The position numbers were made by a program, and so were the translations under genes. A DNA stretch of 16,834 bases, taken from NCBI GenBank assembly GCA_900546665.1, contig URDY01000041.1, positions 1 to 16,834 on the forward strand. Direction: 5' to 3'. Each line of letters starts with the position of its first letter. The stretch's first letter is position 1. The notes below the pieces were generated by a model that was not told the origin of the DNA, made no database searches, and saw nothing but the letters and a program-made list of their open reading frames with translations. The DNA is from an uncultured Paraprevotella sp. (GTDB lineage Bacteria; Bacteroidota; Bacteroidia; Bacteroidales; Bacteroidaceae). Of this stretch, positions 8,801 to 16,410 are shown in pieces.

Positions 8801-9078
8801 TGCGCAACAATACCTTTGCACACAATCTGCAGCCGAGCACTTGGTGGTATCGTGATGCCAGTTTCATTCGCTTGAAGAACGTGGAATTCGGTTATCAGTT
8901 CAATAGAAAGCAGCTTAAATCATTGCGCCTCACCAACTTGCGTCTCTACGTGCAGGGAACCAACCTGAAGACTTGGGACCATGTGAAATATTGGGATCCA
9001 GAACTGGGCGATGCGAACTCAGGAGCCAAATACCCTATATCAAGTACTTGGACTTTCGGAGCAGAGGTAACATTCTAA
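5884..9078 (+). CDS. susC: SusC-like TonB-dependent outer-membrane glycan transporter
   Basis: Outer-membrane beta-barrel that imports oligosaccharides using TonB energy, with the SusD lipoprotein as its lid. The 1064-residue length is normal. A signal peptide covers 1-24 (cleavage after VKA). A carboxypeptidase-regulatory-like domain lies at about 42-113 (IKGLLTDSNGDPIIGATI, ending in RMEMD), typical of SusC proteins. A TonB-box-like stretch EEVVVVGYGKQKK follows at 121-133. The plug domain is about 140-245, with the signature LVDGVP (199-204), IETFSILKDAAATAVYG and GANGVVLITSKRG. The rest is barrel, with a D-x-N-x-D-G segment CDLNKDGIINDDDK near residue 880 and the C-terminus ending in aromatic F. 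No frameshift is seen. susD follows after 31 nt. Symbol is by family, not strict orthology to the starch system. Confidence 0.95.
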   Translation: MKKRYYLAALFAISLAIQPALVKADTARKTDGMENMQQQKTRIKGLLTDSNGDPIIGATIMVMGTTGRGVISDINGRYSIEVNPGETLQFSYIGFITVEHKVKAEETTFNLRMEMDAISTEEVVVVGYGKQKKESVVSSMSTVGPAQLSVKSANLTNNIAGKLPGLIAVQRSGEPGWDDAQFFIRGISSYAGGTDPLVLVDGVPRKMNDIDVDEIETFSILKDAAATAVYGAEGANGVVLITSKRGKSQKTVINMSAEYGYSTPLRLPNLMSSYDYLSLYNEADWNSNGNPRANYTAPVSDADLEKYRTGADPDLYPDANWMNMLRDHTSSQRYTINFRGGGDRVRFFVSGAYYTQDGVYKEKKNADYDSNISFKRYNLRSNIDFELSKTTRMSVDMSGQYINRVAPSKTASDIFGGMTLQPVHLYPQIYSDGSASQHPNYDNSGLRQNPYNFLYFSGYSKSWDATFQSKVLLEQDLDFITKGLSVKGSVSFDANSNQYINRTMSPATFTATGRDANGNLIFKALEAGSALSNPSSGASGGNKKIYIEASFNYKRNFNDKHDVTGLLLYNQKETQNQNASGLNLLPYRKQSIVGRGSYTFDNRYTLEGSFGMTGSENFAPGHRWGIFPAVGGAWYVSHEKFFEPIQKVISTLKIRASYGRTGNDQLGGTRFPYQEEMNNGAGGLNLGISGGSNGNAENWYGNLSENRAFYPNLRWEIEDKSNFGFDLGLLNGQIDLTMDYFSNRRKDILVNRNTIPSMSGLQSTPIQNYGVVSNKGIDGNLTFKQHVGDLNLTFRANYTYAKNKIIETDEIRHVYSYQDLTGMSLWTPFLYIADGLYTPDDFNITVDPVSGAESYQLKSDRPNPGAAVAPGDIKYCDLNKDGIINDDDKTYHNGHLDKTPRSVYGLSFNADWKGFFAGIFFQGVSGASINLMSKASNFMPFNQGKDASSARMEAMSRWKASDPYNDNVLYPRLRNNTFAHNLQPSTWWYRDASFIRLKNVEFGYQFNRKQLKSLRLTNLRLYVQGTNLKTWDHVKYWDPELGDANSGAKYPISSTWTFGAEVTF

Positions 9079-9109
9079 CTAAACAAAAGAATTAAAAGAT
9101 ATATATTAT

Positions 9110-11083
9110 ATGAAACTTAAGAATTTATTATATACAACTGTTAGCTTTGCCGCTCTTGCACTCGGCACCGTATCCTGCTCAGACTACCTGGACATCTCTG
9201 GCGAGTTTAATGCTAGCTTGGGAGTGGATGAAGTTTGGGACAACGCAAACTATACCCGCGATTGGTATGGAGTGATTTATCGCGACTTGATGGAGTATTC
9301 TGAAACAGGTTCGGAAACCAATGCCTTTAAAAATCCTTGGTCAAACCTATGTGGTGAGATTGCATCCGAAAAAGCCAGTTCACGCGATGTGATGACGGCT
9401 GGCTTCACGGCGGCCAGCGGAAGCTATCATCGTTGGGCTGCTTTCTATAAAGACATCCGTCAAGCCATGATTTTCATAGAACGTGCCCACAATGAAGGCG
9501 TAGGTGACCCCAGCAGCAACAACAAAATCACAGCTGACGAAATAGCCCGCATGAAAGATGAATGCCGATTCATGATAGCCTACTATTATTTTTCTATGTT
9601 TGAACTTTACGGTCCCGCTTGTATCGTTACAGAAATAGATGATGCGGCAGAGCCTCATGTGACAGATTACGATCGTGCCACTGTGGACGAAATGGTGAAT
9701 TACATTGATGGTATATTGGAGCCGCTATGCGATCCGCTACAATCCAAACTGCCAGAATCAGCCATCACCTCGTTTGCCGATGGAAACTATAGTTATAACT
9801 TCCATGAAATAGTACGCCCCACCATCGTAGTGGCTAAGGCCCTGCGTGCCAAGCTGTGGATGTATGCCGCCTCCAAGCTTTTCAATGGTGGTGATGGCTC
9901 TGAATACTACCAAGGACTGCAAAAACTCCAAAATGCTAAAGGAGAATACATCTTCCCCCAAAGCAAAGACCCGCAGAAATGGATTATTGCCAGAGACCGT
10001 GTAAAAGATCTGATAGATTATGCTGAAGCACATCACCATGGACTCTACCGTGTAATGGCAAACGGGGTGGAAGCTCCAGACCGTTCGGTGTACAACCTTT
10101 TTCAGGAATACAATCAAGAAATTCTTTGGAGCAGTACGAACAATAGCTATTCCGATCAATATAAAATGGAAAAGCGTACCAACCCACGTGATGTGAACTC
10201 CTGTTACGGAACCATTGGACCGTCCCAAGACGCAGTGGATATGTTCTTCATGTCCAATGGATTGACAATCAATGACGACAATAGTGGATACAATGAAACT
10301 GGATTCAGTGAAGTGGAAAACCGCTGCTACGACCCCGCATACAAAGCCACCAAGATAGACAAAAACATTTACAATATGTATGCGAACCGCGAACCTCGTT
10401 TCTATGCCAACGTGGTTTATCAAGGAAGAAGTTGGTTCAAGAATTGGATGGACGGTAATCCGAACTACATCGTAGACTTCTCTGCCGGTGGTGGCAATGA
10501 CCTCTCCAACGGTGACAATGTAAAAACTGGATATATGCTTGGTAAGTTCAAGAACCGTACAGTAAACCATGCTAACGGCTACACGCAAGCTTGGAAGCGT
10601 GTTTCCATCATTTACCGTATGGCCGAGTTCTATTTGTTCTATGCCGAAGCCTTGAACGAAATTGACCCGAGCAATCCGGAAATTATCAAATATGTAGATA
10701 TGATACGACACCGCGCAGGCATCAACGGCTACCAAGACTTGCAGGAAAGCGGTATGAAAACAGGGGTTATCGGCAATTACGACAGACAGTTTGAAGCTAT
10801 ACAGCACGAGCGTTATGTTGAACTATACTGCGAGGGTCAACGCTACTTCGACATTCGCCGCTGGATGATATGTGACAACGGGCAAATAGGCTGTGACCAG
10901 ACACGCTTCTACGGCATGAACATGAAGGGTTCAAAAGACAAGACCCCTGGTGACCCGGCTTCCTATTATACCCGTACTCAGTTAGAGAACCGGCAATGGA
11001 GCGACAAGCTTTACTTGTATCCTATTCATCAGAATGTCATCAATCTGTCACAAGGACGAATTCCTCAAAACTATGGATGGTAA
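9110..11083 (+). CDS. susD: SusD/RagB-family surface glycan-binding lipoprotein
   Basis: Surface lipoprotein that caps the SusC barrel and binds the incoming glycan. At 657 residues it is at the long end for the family. Signal peptide 1-22 with lipobox TVSC (C23), followed by SDYLDIS, the usual SusD start. The N-terminal SusD-like region carries TPR-type helices, for example ARMKDECRFMIAYYYFSMFELYG near 145-170. The C-terminal RagB/SusD domain has AEFYLFYAEALNEI at about 504-517, VDMIRHRAGI, and the hallmark HERYVELYCEGQRYFDIRRW at about 565-585. It sits directly after susC as a translationally adjacent pair. A strong hairpin follows in the 134-bp gap before the GH2 gene, so transport genes and enzyme genes may be expressed at different levels. 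Confidence 0.95.
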   Translation: MKLKNLLYTTVSFAALALGTVSCSDYLDISGEFNASLGVDEVWDNANYTRDWYGVIYRDLMEYSETGSETNAFKNPWSNLCGEIASEKASSRDVMTAGFTAASGSYHRWAAFYKDIRQAMIFIERAHNEGVGDPSSNNKITADEIARMKDECRFMIAYYYFSMFELYGPACIVTEIDDAAEPHVTDYDRATVDEMVNYIDGILEPLCDPLQSKLPESAITSFADGNYSYNFHEIVRPTIVVAKALRAKLWMYAASKLFNGGDGSEYYQGLQKLQNAKGEYIFPQSKDPQKWIIARDRVKDLIDYAEAHHHGLYRVMANGVEAPDRSVYNLFQEYNQEILWSSTNNSYSDQYKMEKRTNPRDVNSCYGTIGPSQDAVDMFFMSNGLTINDDNSGYNETGFSEVENRCYDPAYKATKIDKNIYNMYANREPRFYANVVYQGRSWFKNWMDGNPNYIVDFSAGGGNDLSNGDNVKTGYMLGKFKNRTVNHANGYTQAWKRVSIIYRMAEFYLFYAEALNEIDPSNPEIIKYVDMIRHRAGINGYQDLQESGMKTGVIGNYDRQFEAIQHERYVELYCEGQRYFDIRRWMICDNGQIGCDQTRFYGMNMKGSKDKTPGDPASYYTRTQLENRQWSDKLYLYPIHQNVINLSQGRIPQNYGW

Positions 11084-11132
11084 ATGACCAACAGAAGATG
11101 AAAAAAAAGAGATTATGATATAAGGATTAACA

Positions 11133-11184
11133 AGCGGTGGAAATTCGTGCAAGAAAGAAACAGAATTTCCACCGTTCTTTTATA
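11133..11184 (+). terminator. Strong intergenic hairpin with T-rich tail after susD (terminator or attenuator)
   Basis: CGGTGGAAATTC (11135-11146) pairs perfectly with GAATTTCCACCG (11163-11174) across a 16-nt loop. The stem can extend by a G-U and an A-U pair and is followed by TTCTTTTAT. This has the form of an intrinsic terminator, but the operon continues in the same direction 44 nt later with no convincing new promoter (TAACTTTA at 11183 is one base off TAnnTTTG and lacks a -33 TTTG). Partial termination or 3'-end protection of the susCD message is the likely effect. The GTG at 11137, which would extend the GH2 frame, lies inside the stem. Confidence 0.65.
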
Positions 11185-11217
11185 ACTTTACCACCTCAAC
11201 TCAACAACTATCAGATT

Positions 11218-13881
11218 ATGGGATACCCTTACAAAAGAGGCCGTTTCCTTTTTGCCTTATGGACAGTGATCTGTTGCTTTGCCATGATTGTGATGCCAAT
11301 GTCACTCCGTGCGCAACGAGAAACGAAGAGCCTCAACCACGACTGGAAATTTCTAAAAGGCGAATGTACTTCCGCTGCAGACAGTACCTTCAACGACAGC
11401 CAATGGGCAAACATCCACCTGCCGCATACTTGGAATACTGATGCCTATACCGAAAAAGACTATTATCGCGGAATAGGCTGGTACCGCCATCGTATCACCC
11501 TTCCCAAAAATTGGAAAGGCAAGCAGGTCTTTCTGAAACTGGATGCTGCAAACAAGGCGGCTACCTTCTTCATCAATGGCAAAAACATAGGTGAACATGC
11601 GGGAGGATATACTGCTTGTACGTTCAATATCACCCCCTTCCTCTCTTTCCATTCCCCCAACGTTCTGGCTATTCGCGTGGATAATGCCCGGATGGACATC
11701 CCTCCCATCTCCGGAGATTTCACTTTTTTCGGAGGTATCTATCGGGATGTATGGCTCACTGCCGTTCCCAACCAACATTTCAACTTAACCGACCACGGTT
11801 CGGACGGTATCTTCATCAGTACCCCCCAAGTGTCCGAGGAGAAAGCCACCCTCTCCATCCGTGGCGAAATTAAGAATGACGCCTGCGAAAAGGCAAACCT
11901 GGAACTCGTTCATTCCATCTACCAGCCAGACGGTATCTTGTTACAAACACTAAAGAAGTCCATACAACTGAATCCTGGGGAGACCTATGCTTTCCAGAAT
12001 GTTGCATCGCCCATCCTGCATCCCCGGTTATGGACTCCCGAAACGCCTGCCCTCTACCGGATAGAAACCACCTTGCGTGACTGCAAGACTAAAGTGGTTC
12101 TGGACCAGAGTAACCATCATACCGGCTTCCGGTGGTTCCACTTCGATGCCAACAAAGGATTCTTCCTTAACGGTAAACCCTATAAGCTTCGCGGTATCTG
12201 CCGTCACCAAGACCAGAAACCTATCGGGGTGGCATTGACCGACGAAATACACCGCCGTGACATGAAAATGATGAAAGAAATGGGAGCCAACTTTATCCGT
12301 GTCTCCCATTACCCCCAGGATGACGCTCTCCTGGAGATGTGCGACAAACTCGGTATGTTGGCCTGGGAAGAAATCCCCATCATTGACATCGTGCCCGAGA
12401 CTCCCGGATATGGAGACAATTGCGAACGAAACCTGCGTGAGATGATTCGCCAGCACTATAACCATCCCTCCATCATTGCATGGGGATACATGAACGAGAT
12501 CTTACTTGTCACCCAACGGAAATATAAAACCGAAACCGAACTGAAGCCCGCTATAGAGCGTGCATCGTCACTTGCCAAAAGACTGGAGAAAGTACTCAAA
12601 GCGGAAGATTCTACACGCGTCAGTGCCATGGCATTCCATGGCAGCAACAGCTATAATGAGACCGGCATAAGCAACATCACCGATATTGTAGGATGGAACC
12701 TGTACCAGGGATGGTATGGCGGAGACGTCACTGGATTCGAAAAATATCTGGCACAACAGCACCGGGACTGTCCTGCCCATCCGATGATTGTCAGCGAATA
12801 TGGTGCAGGATCGGACAAGCGGTTGCATTCACTCACCCCACGCGCTTTCGATTTCAGTATTGAATACCAGCAGAAATACCTTGAACACTATCTTCCGGTA
12901 CTGGAGAATACACCTTATGTTTGTGGCGGTACACACTGGAATTTCATCGACTTCTGCTCGGCCCTACGTGACGAGTCCATGCCACGCATCAACAACAAAG
13001 GATTGCTGTATGCCGACCGTACTCCTAAAGATATATATTATTACTACCAAGCTGCCTGGCGTAAGGACATCCCCGTATTGCACATTGCCAGTCGTGATTG
13101 GACATACCGCAGTGGCGTACAGCAGGGAAATGCCCCTGTCTTGTTGCCGGTAAAGGTCTATTCCAATCTTCCCGAGGTAGAGCTTTTCATCGACGGGAAG
13201 TCCATAGGTAAGCAGCAAACAAAGAATTACACCGTCACCTTCGAAGTTCCGTTCTGCAGCAGGAAACCCTTTCTTCTGGCACAAGGCAACCATCAGGGAA
13301 TAAGGGTGCAAGACGGTTTGAAAGTAAATTTCCACCCGGTTCCTGCCCGACTGGATGCAACCAACTTGAAAAATCTGGAACTGGCCATAAATGTGGGAAG
13401 CCGGTGCTTCTTCACTTCCGACGAAAGCCAACTGACTTGGCTTCCCGACCAGCCTTATACACCCGGCAGTTGGGGATATATCGGTGGTGAGGAACGGGGT
13501 ACGGAGACTGAAATACGCAACACTGCTGACGGTCCCTTGTTCCAGACTCTCAGAAACGGCATCGAAGGATACCGTTTTGACGTGCCCAAAGGTGTCTATG
13601 AGATAGAATTCCTCTTCACGGATATCTTTCGCCAAAACTCCTCAGCAGCCTATCTGTTGGGACGTGACGGAGCACATGAAAACCGTGAGAGCACATTCGG
13701 TATTTCCATCAATGGAAGTACTGTTGAAGAGAGTCTGTCACCTTGTAAAGAAAGCGGTTATTTCCATGCCCTACGGAAGAAATATATCGTCAACAACGAA
13801 GCGGACAGTCTTGAAATACGCTTCCATACCATCAGCGGCAAATGCTTCCTGAATGGTATCAAACTCCGTAATATTTACTAA
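11218..13881 (+). CDS. GH2 glycoside hydrolase (beta-galactosidase or beta-glucuronidase) with C-terminal malectin-like domain
   Basis: Retaining exo-glycosidase, 887 residues from the ATG at 11218, probably periplasmic. Signal peptide about 1-34, ending SLRA before QRE. Domains: GH2 sugar-binding jelly roll about 35-205 (SLNHDWKF, LPHTWN, RGIGWYRH, GGYTA, FGGIYRDVWL); Ig-like domain about 210-305; TIM barrel about 310-610; a beta domain about 615-715; malectin-like domain about 720-887. The acid/base is E427 in WGYMNE after NHPSIIAW, and the nucleophile is E527 in VSEYGAG. N592-N-K594-G fits the NxKG motif reported to contact the uronate carboxylate in beta-glucuronidases, but similar NxKG strings occur in Bacteroides beta-galactosidases, so the sugar is unresolved. 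Clustering with a lyase/GH88 fusion favours a uronate-containing substrate (inference). The in-frame GTG at 11137 is rejected because it lies in the hairpin and would bury the signal peptide. The next gene follows after 23 nt. Confidence 0.85.
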   Translation: MGYPYKRGRFLFALWTVICCFAMIVMPMSLRAQRETKSLNHDWKFLKGECTSAADSTFNDSQWANIHLPHTWNTDAYTEKDYYRGIGWYRHRITLPKNWKGKQVFLKLDAANKAATFFINGKNIGEHAGGYTACTFNITPFLSFHSPNVLAIRVDNARMDIPPISGDFTFFGGIYRDVWLTAVPNQHFNLTDHGSDGIFISTPQVSEEKATLSIRGEIKNDACEKANLELVHSIYQPDGILLQTLKKSIQLNPGETYAFQNVASPILHPRLWTPETPALYRIETTLRDCKTKVVLDQSNHHTGFRWFHFDANKGFFLNGKPYKLRGICRHQDQKPIGVALTDEIHRRDMKMMKEMGANFIRVSHYPQDDALLEMCDKLGMLAWEEIPIIDIVPETPGYGDNCERNLREMIRQHYNHPSIIAWGYMNEILLVTQRKYKTETELKPAIERASSLAKRLEKVLKAEDSTRVSAMAFHGSNSYNETGISNITDIVGWNLYQGWYGGDVTGFEKYLAQQHRDCPAHPMIVSEYGAGSDKRLHSLTPRAFDFSIEYQQKYLEHYLPVLENTPYVCGGTHWNFIDFCSALRDESMPRINNKGLLYADRTPKDIYYYYQAAWRKDIPVLHIASRDWTYRSGVQQGNAPVLLPVKVYSNLPEVELFIDGKSIGKQQTKNYTVTFEVPFCSRKPFLLAQGNHQGIRVQDGLKVNFHPVPARLDATNLKNLELAINVGSRCFFTSDESQLTWLPDQPYTPGSWGYIGGEERGTETEIRNTADGPLFQTLRNGIEGYRFDVPKGVYEIEFLFTDIFRQNSSAAYLLGRDGAHENRESTFGISINGSTVEESLSPCKESGYFHALRKKYIVNNEADSLEIRFHTISGKCFLNGIKLRNIY

Positions 13882-13904
13882 TCCATATAAAACAGCAGAA
13901 TATA

Positions 13905-16298
13905 ATGAAACTGAAAGCAGTAAAATGGACACTTGCCATCTTGTTTATGGCACCCTGCATGCAAGCGCAATCCGTATGGAACACAACACACCTTGCCAAT
14001 GTGAAACGTTCTATCCGGGAACCGTTCTACGCCACAGCTTACGAGGCACTGAAGAAGGAAGCGGACAAACTATCGGACGTACAGCCTCTTTCTGTCATGA
14101 TGAAAGAAAAGACACCCGCCAGCGGTGACAAGCACGACTATATGAGCCAGGCCCGCTATTTTTGGCCCGACCCAGCAAAACCTGACGGACTGCCCTACAT
14201 CAACCGCGACGGCATATCGAATCCCGAACTGAGCAAACTGGACCGCAACCGTCTGGGTACAACCGTTAGCCGCATCACCACCTTGGCATTAGCCTGGTAC
14301 TTCAGCGAAGAAGAAAAATATGCCAGGAAAGCGACTGAGCTTATCCGTGTGTGGTTTTTGGACAAAGACACCCGAATGAATCCTAATCTGGAATACGCGC
14401 AGATGATACCGGGGCACAATAACAACAAGGGGCGCTGCTACGGACTGATAGATACCTACTCCTTCATAGAGATGCTGGATGCTGTAGCGCTGTTGGAACA
14501 ATCACAAGCATTCACTGCCAAGGACAGCAAGCAACTGAAGAAATGGTTTGCCGAACTGACCGACTGGATGCTCACCAGCCCGCAAGGCAAGGAAGAGGCG
14601 GCTGGAGCCAACAACCACAGTGTGGCCTACGACGCCCAAATCATTGCTTTCGCCCTCTATACCGGCAACAAGAAACTAGCACAAGAGGTAGTCAATGCTT
14701 TCGCCGAAAGACGTATCTTCCCACAGATAGAACCCGACGGACGCCAACCGCAGGAATTGCGTCGTACCCTCGCTTTCCACTATTCCCAATATAACCTGAC
14801 ACATTTCATTGACATCATGCTGATGGCAAAGAAACTGGGCAGCAACATTGACAACGCCACATCAACCGATGGACGAAGCTTCTACAAAGCCATGGATTTT
14901 CTGGCATCCTACGTGGGAAAGAGCCTCGGTGAATGGCCTTACCAGCAGATCAGCGGGTGGGAACACTCCCAGCAAAACCTCTGCAAGGACCTCTACCGTA
15001 CAGCCGCTTATCTGAACCCCGCACGCAAAGACTACCTGCAACTTTACTATGCGCACCGCATACTGGAACCGCAGGACAGTTTCAATCTTCTGTATGTAAA
15101 AGCTACCGAAACAGACCATGCCTATGCCTTTGCCGCCGGACAGCTGGATCTGGCCATGAAATGTGCCGATAAGGCCAAAAAGGAAGAGAAGAATGCCGCC
15201 AAGCGCCGTGTCATTCCCCGAAGTATCCATAAGGACGGTTCACTGGCCATGATACATCCCCACGACTGGTGCTCGGGATTCTTTGCCGGTTCTTTGTGGC
15301 AGATGTACGCCTATACGCACAACGACTATTGGCGCCAGTCTGCTATCTCATGGACTTGGCCCATCGAAGAGTCCAAATGGCACAAAGGTACCCATGACCT
15401 GGGCTTCATGATGTACGACAGCTTCGGCAAGGCATACGAGTTAACCGGCGAACGTTCCTACCTGGACGTGGTGCTACAGAGTGCCAAAACATTGATTACC
15501 CGCTATAGTCCGAAAGTGAAAAGTATCCGGTCCTGGGACCACAACCGCGACAAATGGAAATATCCGGTCATCATCGACAATATGATGAACCTGGAAATGC
15601 TGTTCCACGCTACCCAACTTACCGGAGACTCCATTTACTGGAAAGTGGCCGTGAACCATGCCAATACAACGATGAAAAACCATTTCCGCCCGGACTACTC
15701 CTCTTATCATGTGGTAGATTATGATCCGGAAACAGGTGAAGTCCGCATGAAGTGTACCCACCAGGGCAATTCAGACGATTCATTCTGGAGCCGCGGACAA
15801 GCCTGGGGATTGTATGGATTTGCTATGTGCTATCGTTTTACAAAAGATCCCACTTACTTGAAACAGAGCGAAAACATTGCCGATTTCTTCCTGAATCTAC
15901 CCAACATGCCGGCAGACGGTGTACCCTATTGGGACATGAAAATGGATGTCATCAAGGACTGTACTCCCGAAAAGATCAATCCGGATGTGCCACGCGATGC
16001 TTCTGCCGCCGCCCTTATCGCTTCCGGCCTTTATGAACTATGCACGTATGTTTCTCCGGAAAAGGGAAAAAAATATAGGGCTGTTGCCGACAAAATCGTA
16101 AGCAATCTCCACAAGCACTACCAGGCAGCACCGGATACGCACTACGGCTTCCTGTTGCTCCACTCTACGGGACATCATCCCGGAGGAAGTGAAATTGACG
16201 TTCCTCTGAACTATGCCGACTATTTCTACCTAGAAGCATTGGCACGTAAAGAAGCATTGAATATGAAAATGAAGGATTGCCCTGGAAAGGCTCCGTAG
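13905..16298 (+). CDS. Bifunctional fusion: PL38-like uronan lyase plus GH88 unsaturated uronyl hydrolase
   Basis: A single 797-residue chain with two enzyme domains. Signal peptide 1-21 (cleavage after MQA; P before C18 argues against a lipobox), so likely periplasmic. Residues about 50-410 are an alginate_lyase-fold alpha-barrel: SQARYFWPDP followed by GLPYINRDG, then NNH (236-238), then RRTLAFHYSQY (286-296), giving candidate catalytic N237, H238, R286 or R287 and Y293 or Y296 by analogy with the PL5/PL38 groups. Family PL38 includes glucuronan and alginate lyases. Residues about 432-790 are GH88: HPHDWCSGFFAGSLW, D498 in HDLGF, D558 in IIDNMMNLEML, and DDSFWSRGQAWGLYGF. The 60-residue spacing of the two Asp matches the catalytic pair of characterised unsaturated glucuronyl hydrolases. 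The lyase would create a 4,5-unsaturated uronate end that the hydrolase domain then removes. The frame is continuous through the joining segment (about 410-432). It is the last gene of the operon, about 110 bp before the right IS. Confidence 0.85.
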   Translation: MKLKAVKWTLAILFMAPCMQAQSVWNTTHLANVKRSIREPFYATAYEALKKEADKLSDVQPLSVMMKEKTPASGDKHDYMSQARYFWPDPAKPDGLPYINRDGISNPELSKLDRNRLGTTVSRITTLALAWYFSEEEKYARKATELIRVWFLDKDTRMNPNLEYAQMIPGHNNNKGRCYGLIDTYSFIEMLDAVALLEQSQAFTAKDSKQLKKWFAELTDWMLTSPQGKEEAAGANNHSVAYDAQIIAFALYTGNKKLAQEVVNAFAERRIFPQIEPDGRQPQELRRTLAFHYSQYNLTHFIDIMLMAKKLGSNIDNATSTDGRSFYKAMDFLASYVGKSLGEWPYQQISGWEHSQQNLCKDLYRTAAYLNPARKDYLQLYYAHRILEPQDSFNLLYVKATETDHAYAFAAGQLDLAMKCADKAKKEEKNAAKRRVIPRSIHKDGSLAMIHPHDWCSGFFAGSLWQMYAYTHNDYWRQSAISWTWPIEESKWHKGTHDLGFMMYDSFGKAYELTGERSYLDVVLQSAKTLITRYSPKVKSIRSWDHNRDKWKYPVIIDNMMNLEMLFHATQLTGDSIYWKVAVNHANTTMKNHFRPDYSSYHVVDYDPETGEVRMKCTHQGNSDDSFWSRGQAWGLYGFAMCYRFTKDPTYLKQSENIADFFLNLPNMPADGVPYWDMKMDVIKDCTPEKINPDVPRDASAAALIASGLYELCTYVSPEKGKKYRAVADKIVSNLHKHYQAAPDTHYGFLLLHSTGHHPGGSEIDVPLNYADYFYLEALARKEALNMKMKDCPGKAP

Positions 16299-16378
16299 AC
16301 AAACAGTTAATGGAATAGCAAGTATTTGTGTCAACAAAGGAAATATTCAGGTATAATCAGTACTTACGAAAGGAAGAA

Positions 16379-16410
16379 GTTGTGCGTTTTAAGTATGCAC
16401 AACCTTGTAT
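16379..16410 (+). terminator. Hairpin after the last PUL gene, possible terminator
   Basis: GTTGTGC (16379-16385) pairs with GCACAAC (16397-16403) across an 11-nt loop, followed by CTTGTATT, a weak T tract. It lies 80 bp after the fusion-gene stop and just outside the right IS end, so it could end the operon transcript. No gene was seen between 16299 and 16408. Confidence 0.45.

Noticed and set aside
9758..10807. A 349-codon open frame antisense to susD
   Set aside because: It lies wholly within the strongly supported susD gene, has no recognisable domain, signal or ribosome site, and its composition is that of a reverse-frame shadow.
11137..11217. GTG start giving a 27-residue longer GH2 protein
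   Set aside because: The codon lies inside the hairpin stem and the extension would place a charged stretch before a good signal peptide starting at 11218.
12964..13635. A 223-codon open frame antisense to the GH2 gene
   Set aside because: It is fully inside the GH2 frame, which shows family motifs throughout; the antisense product has no recognisable features.
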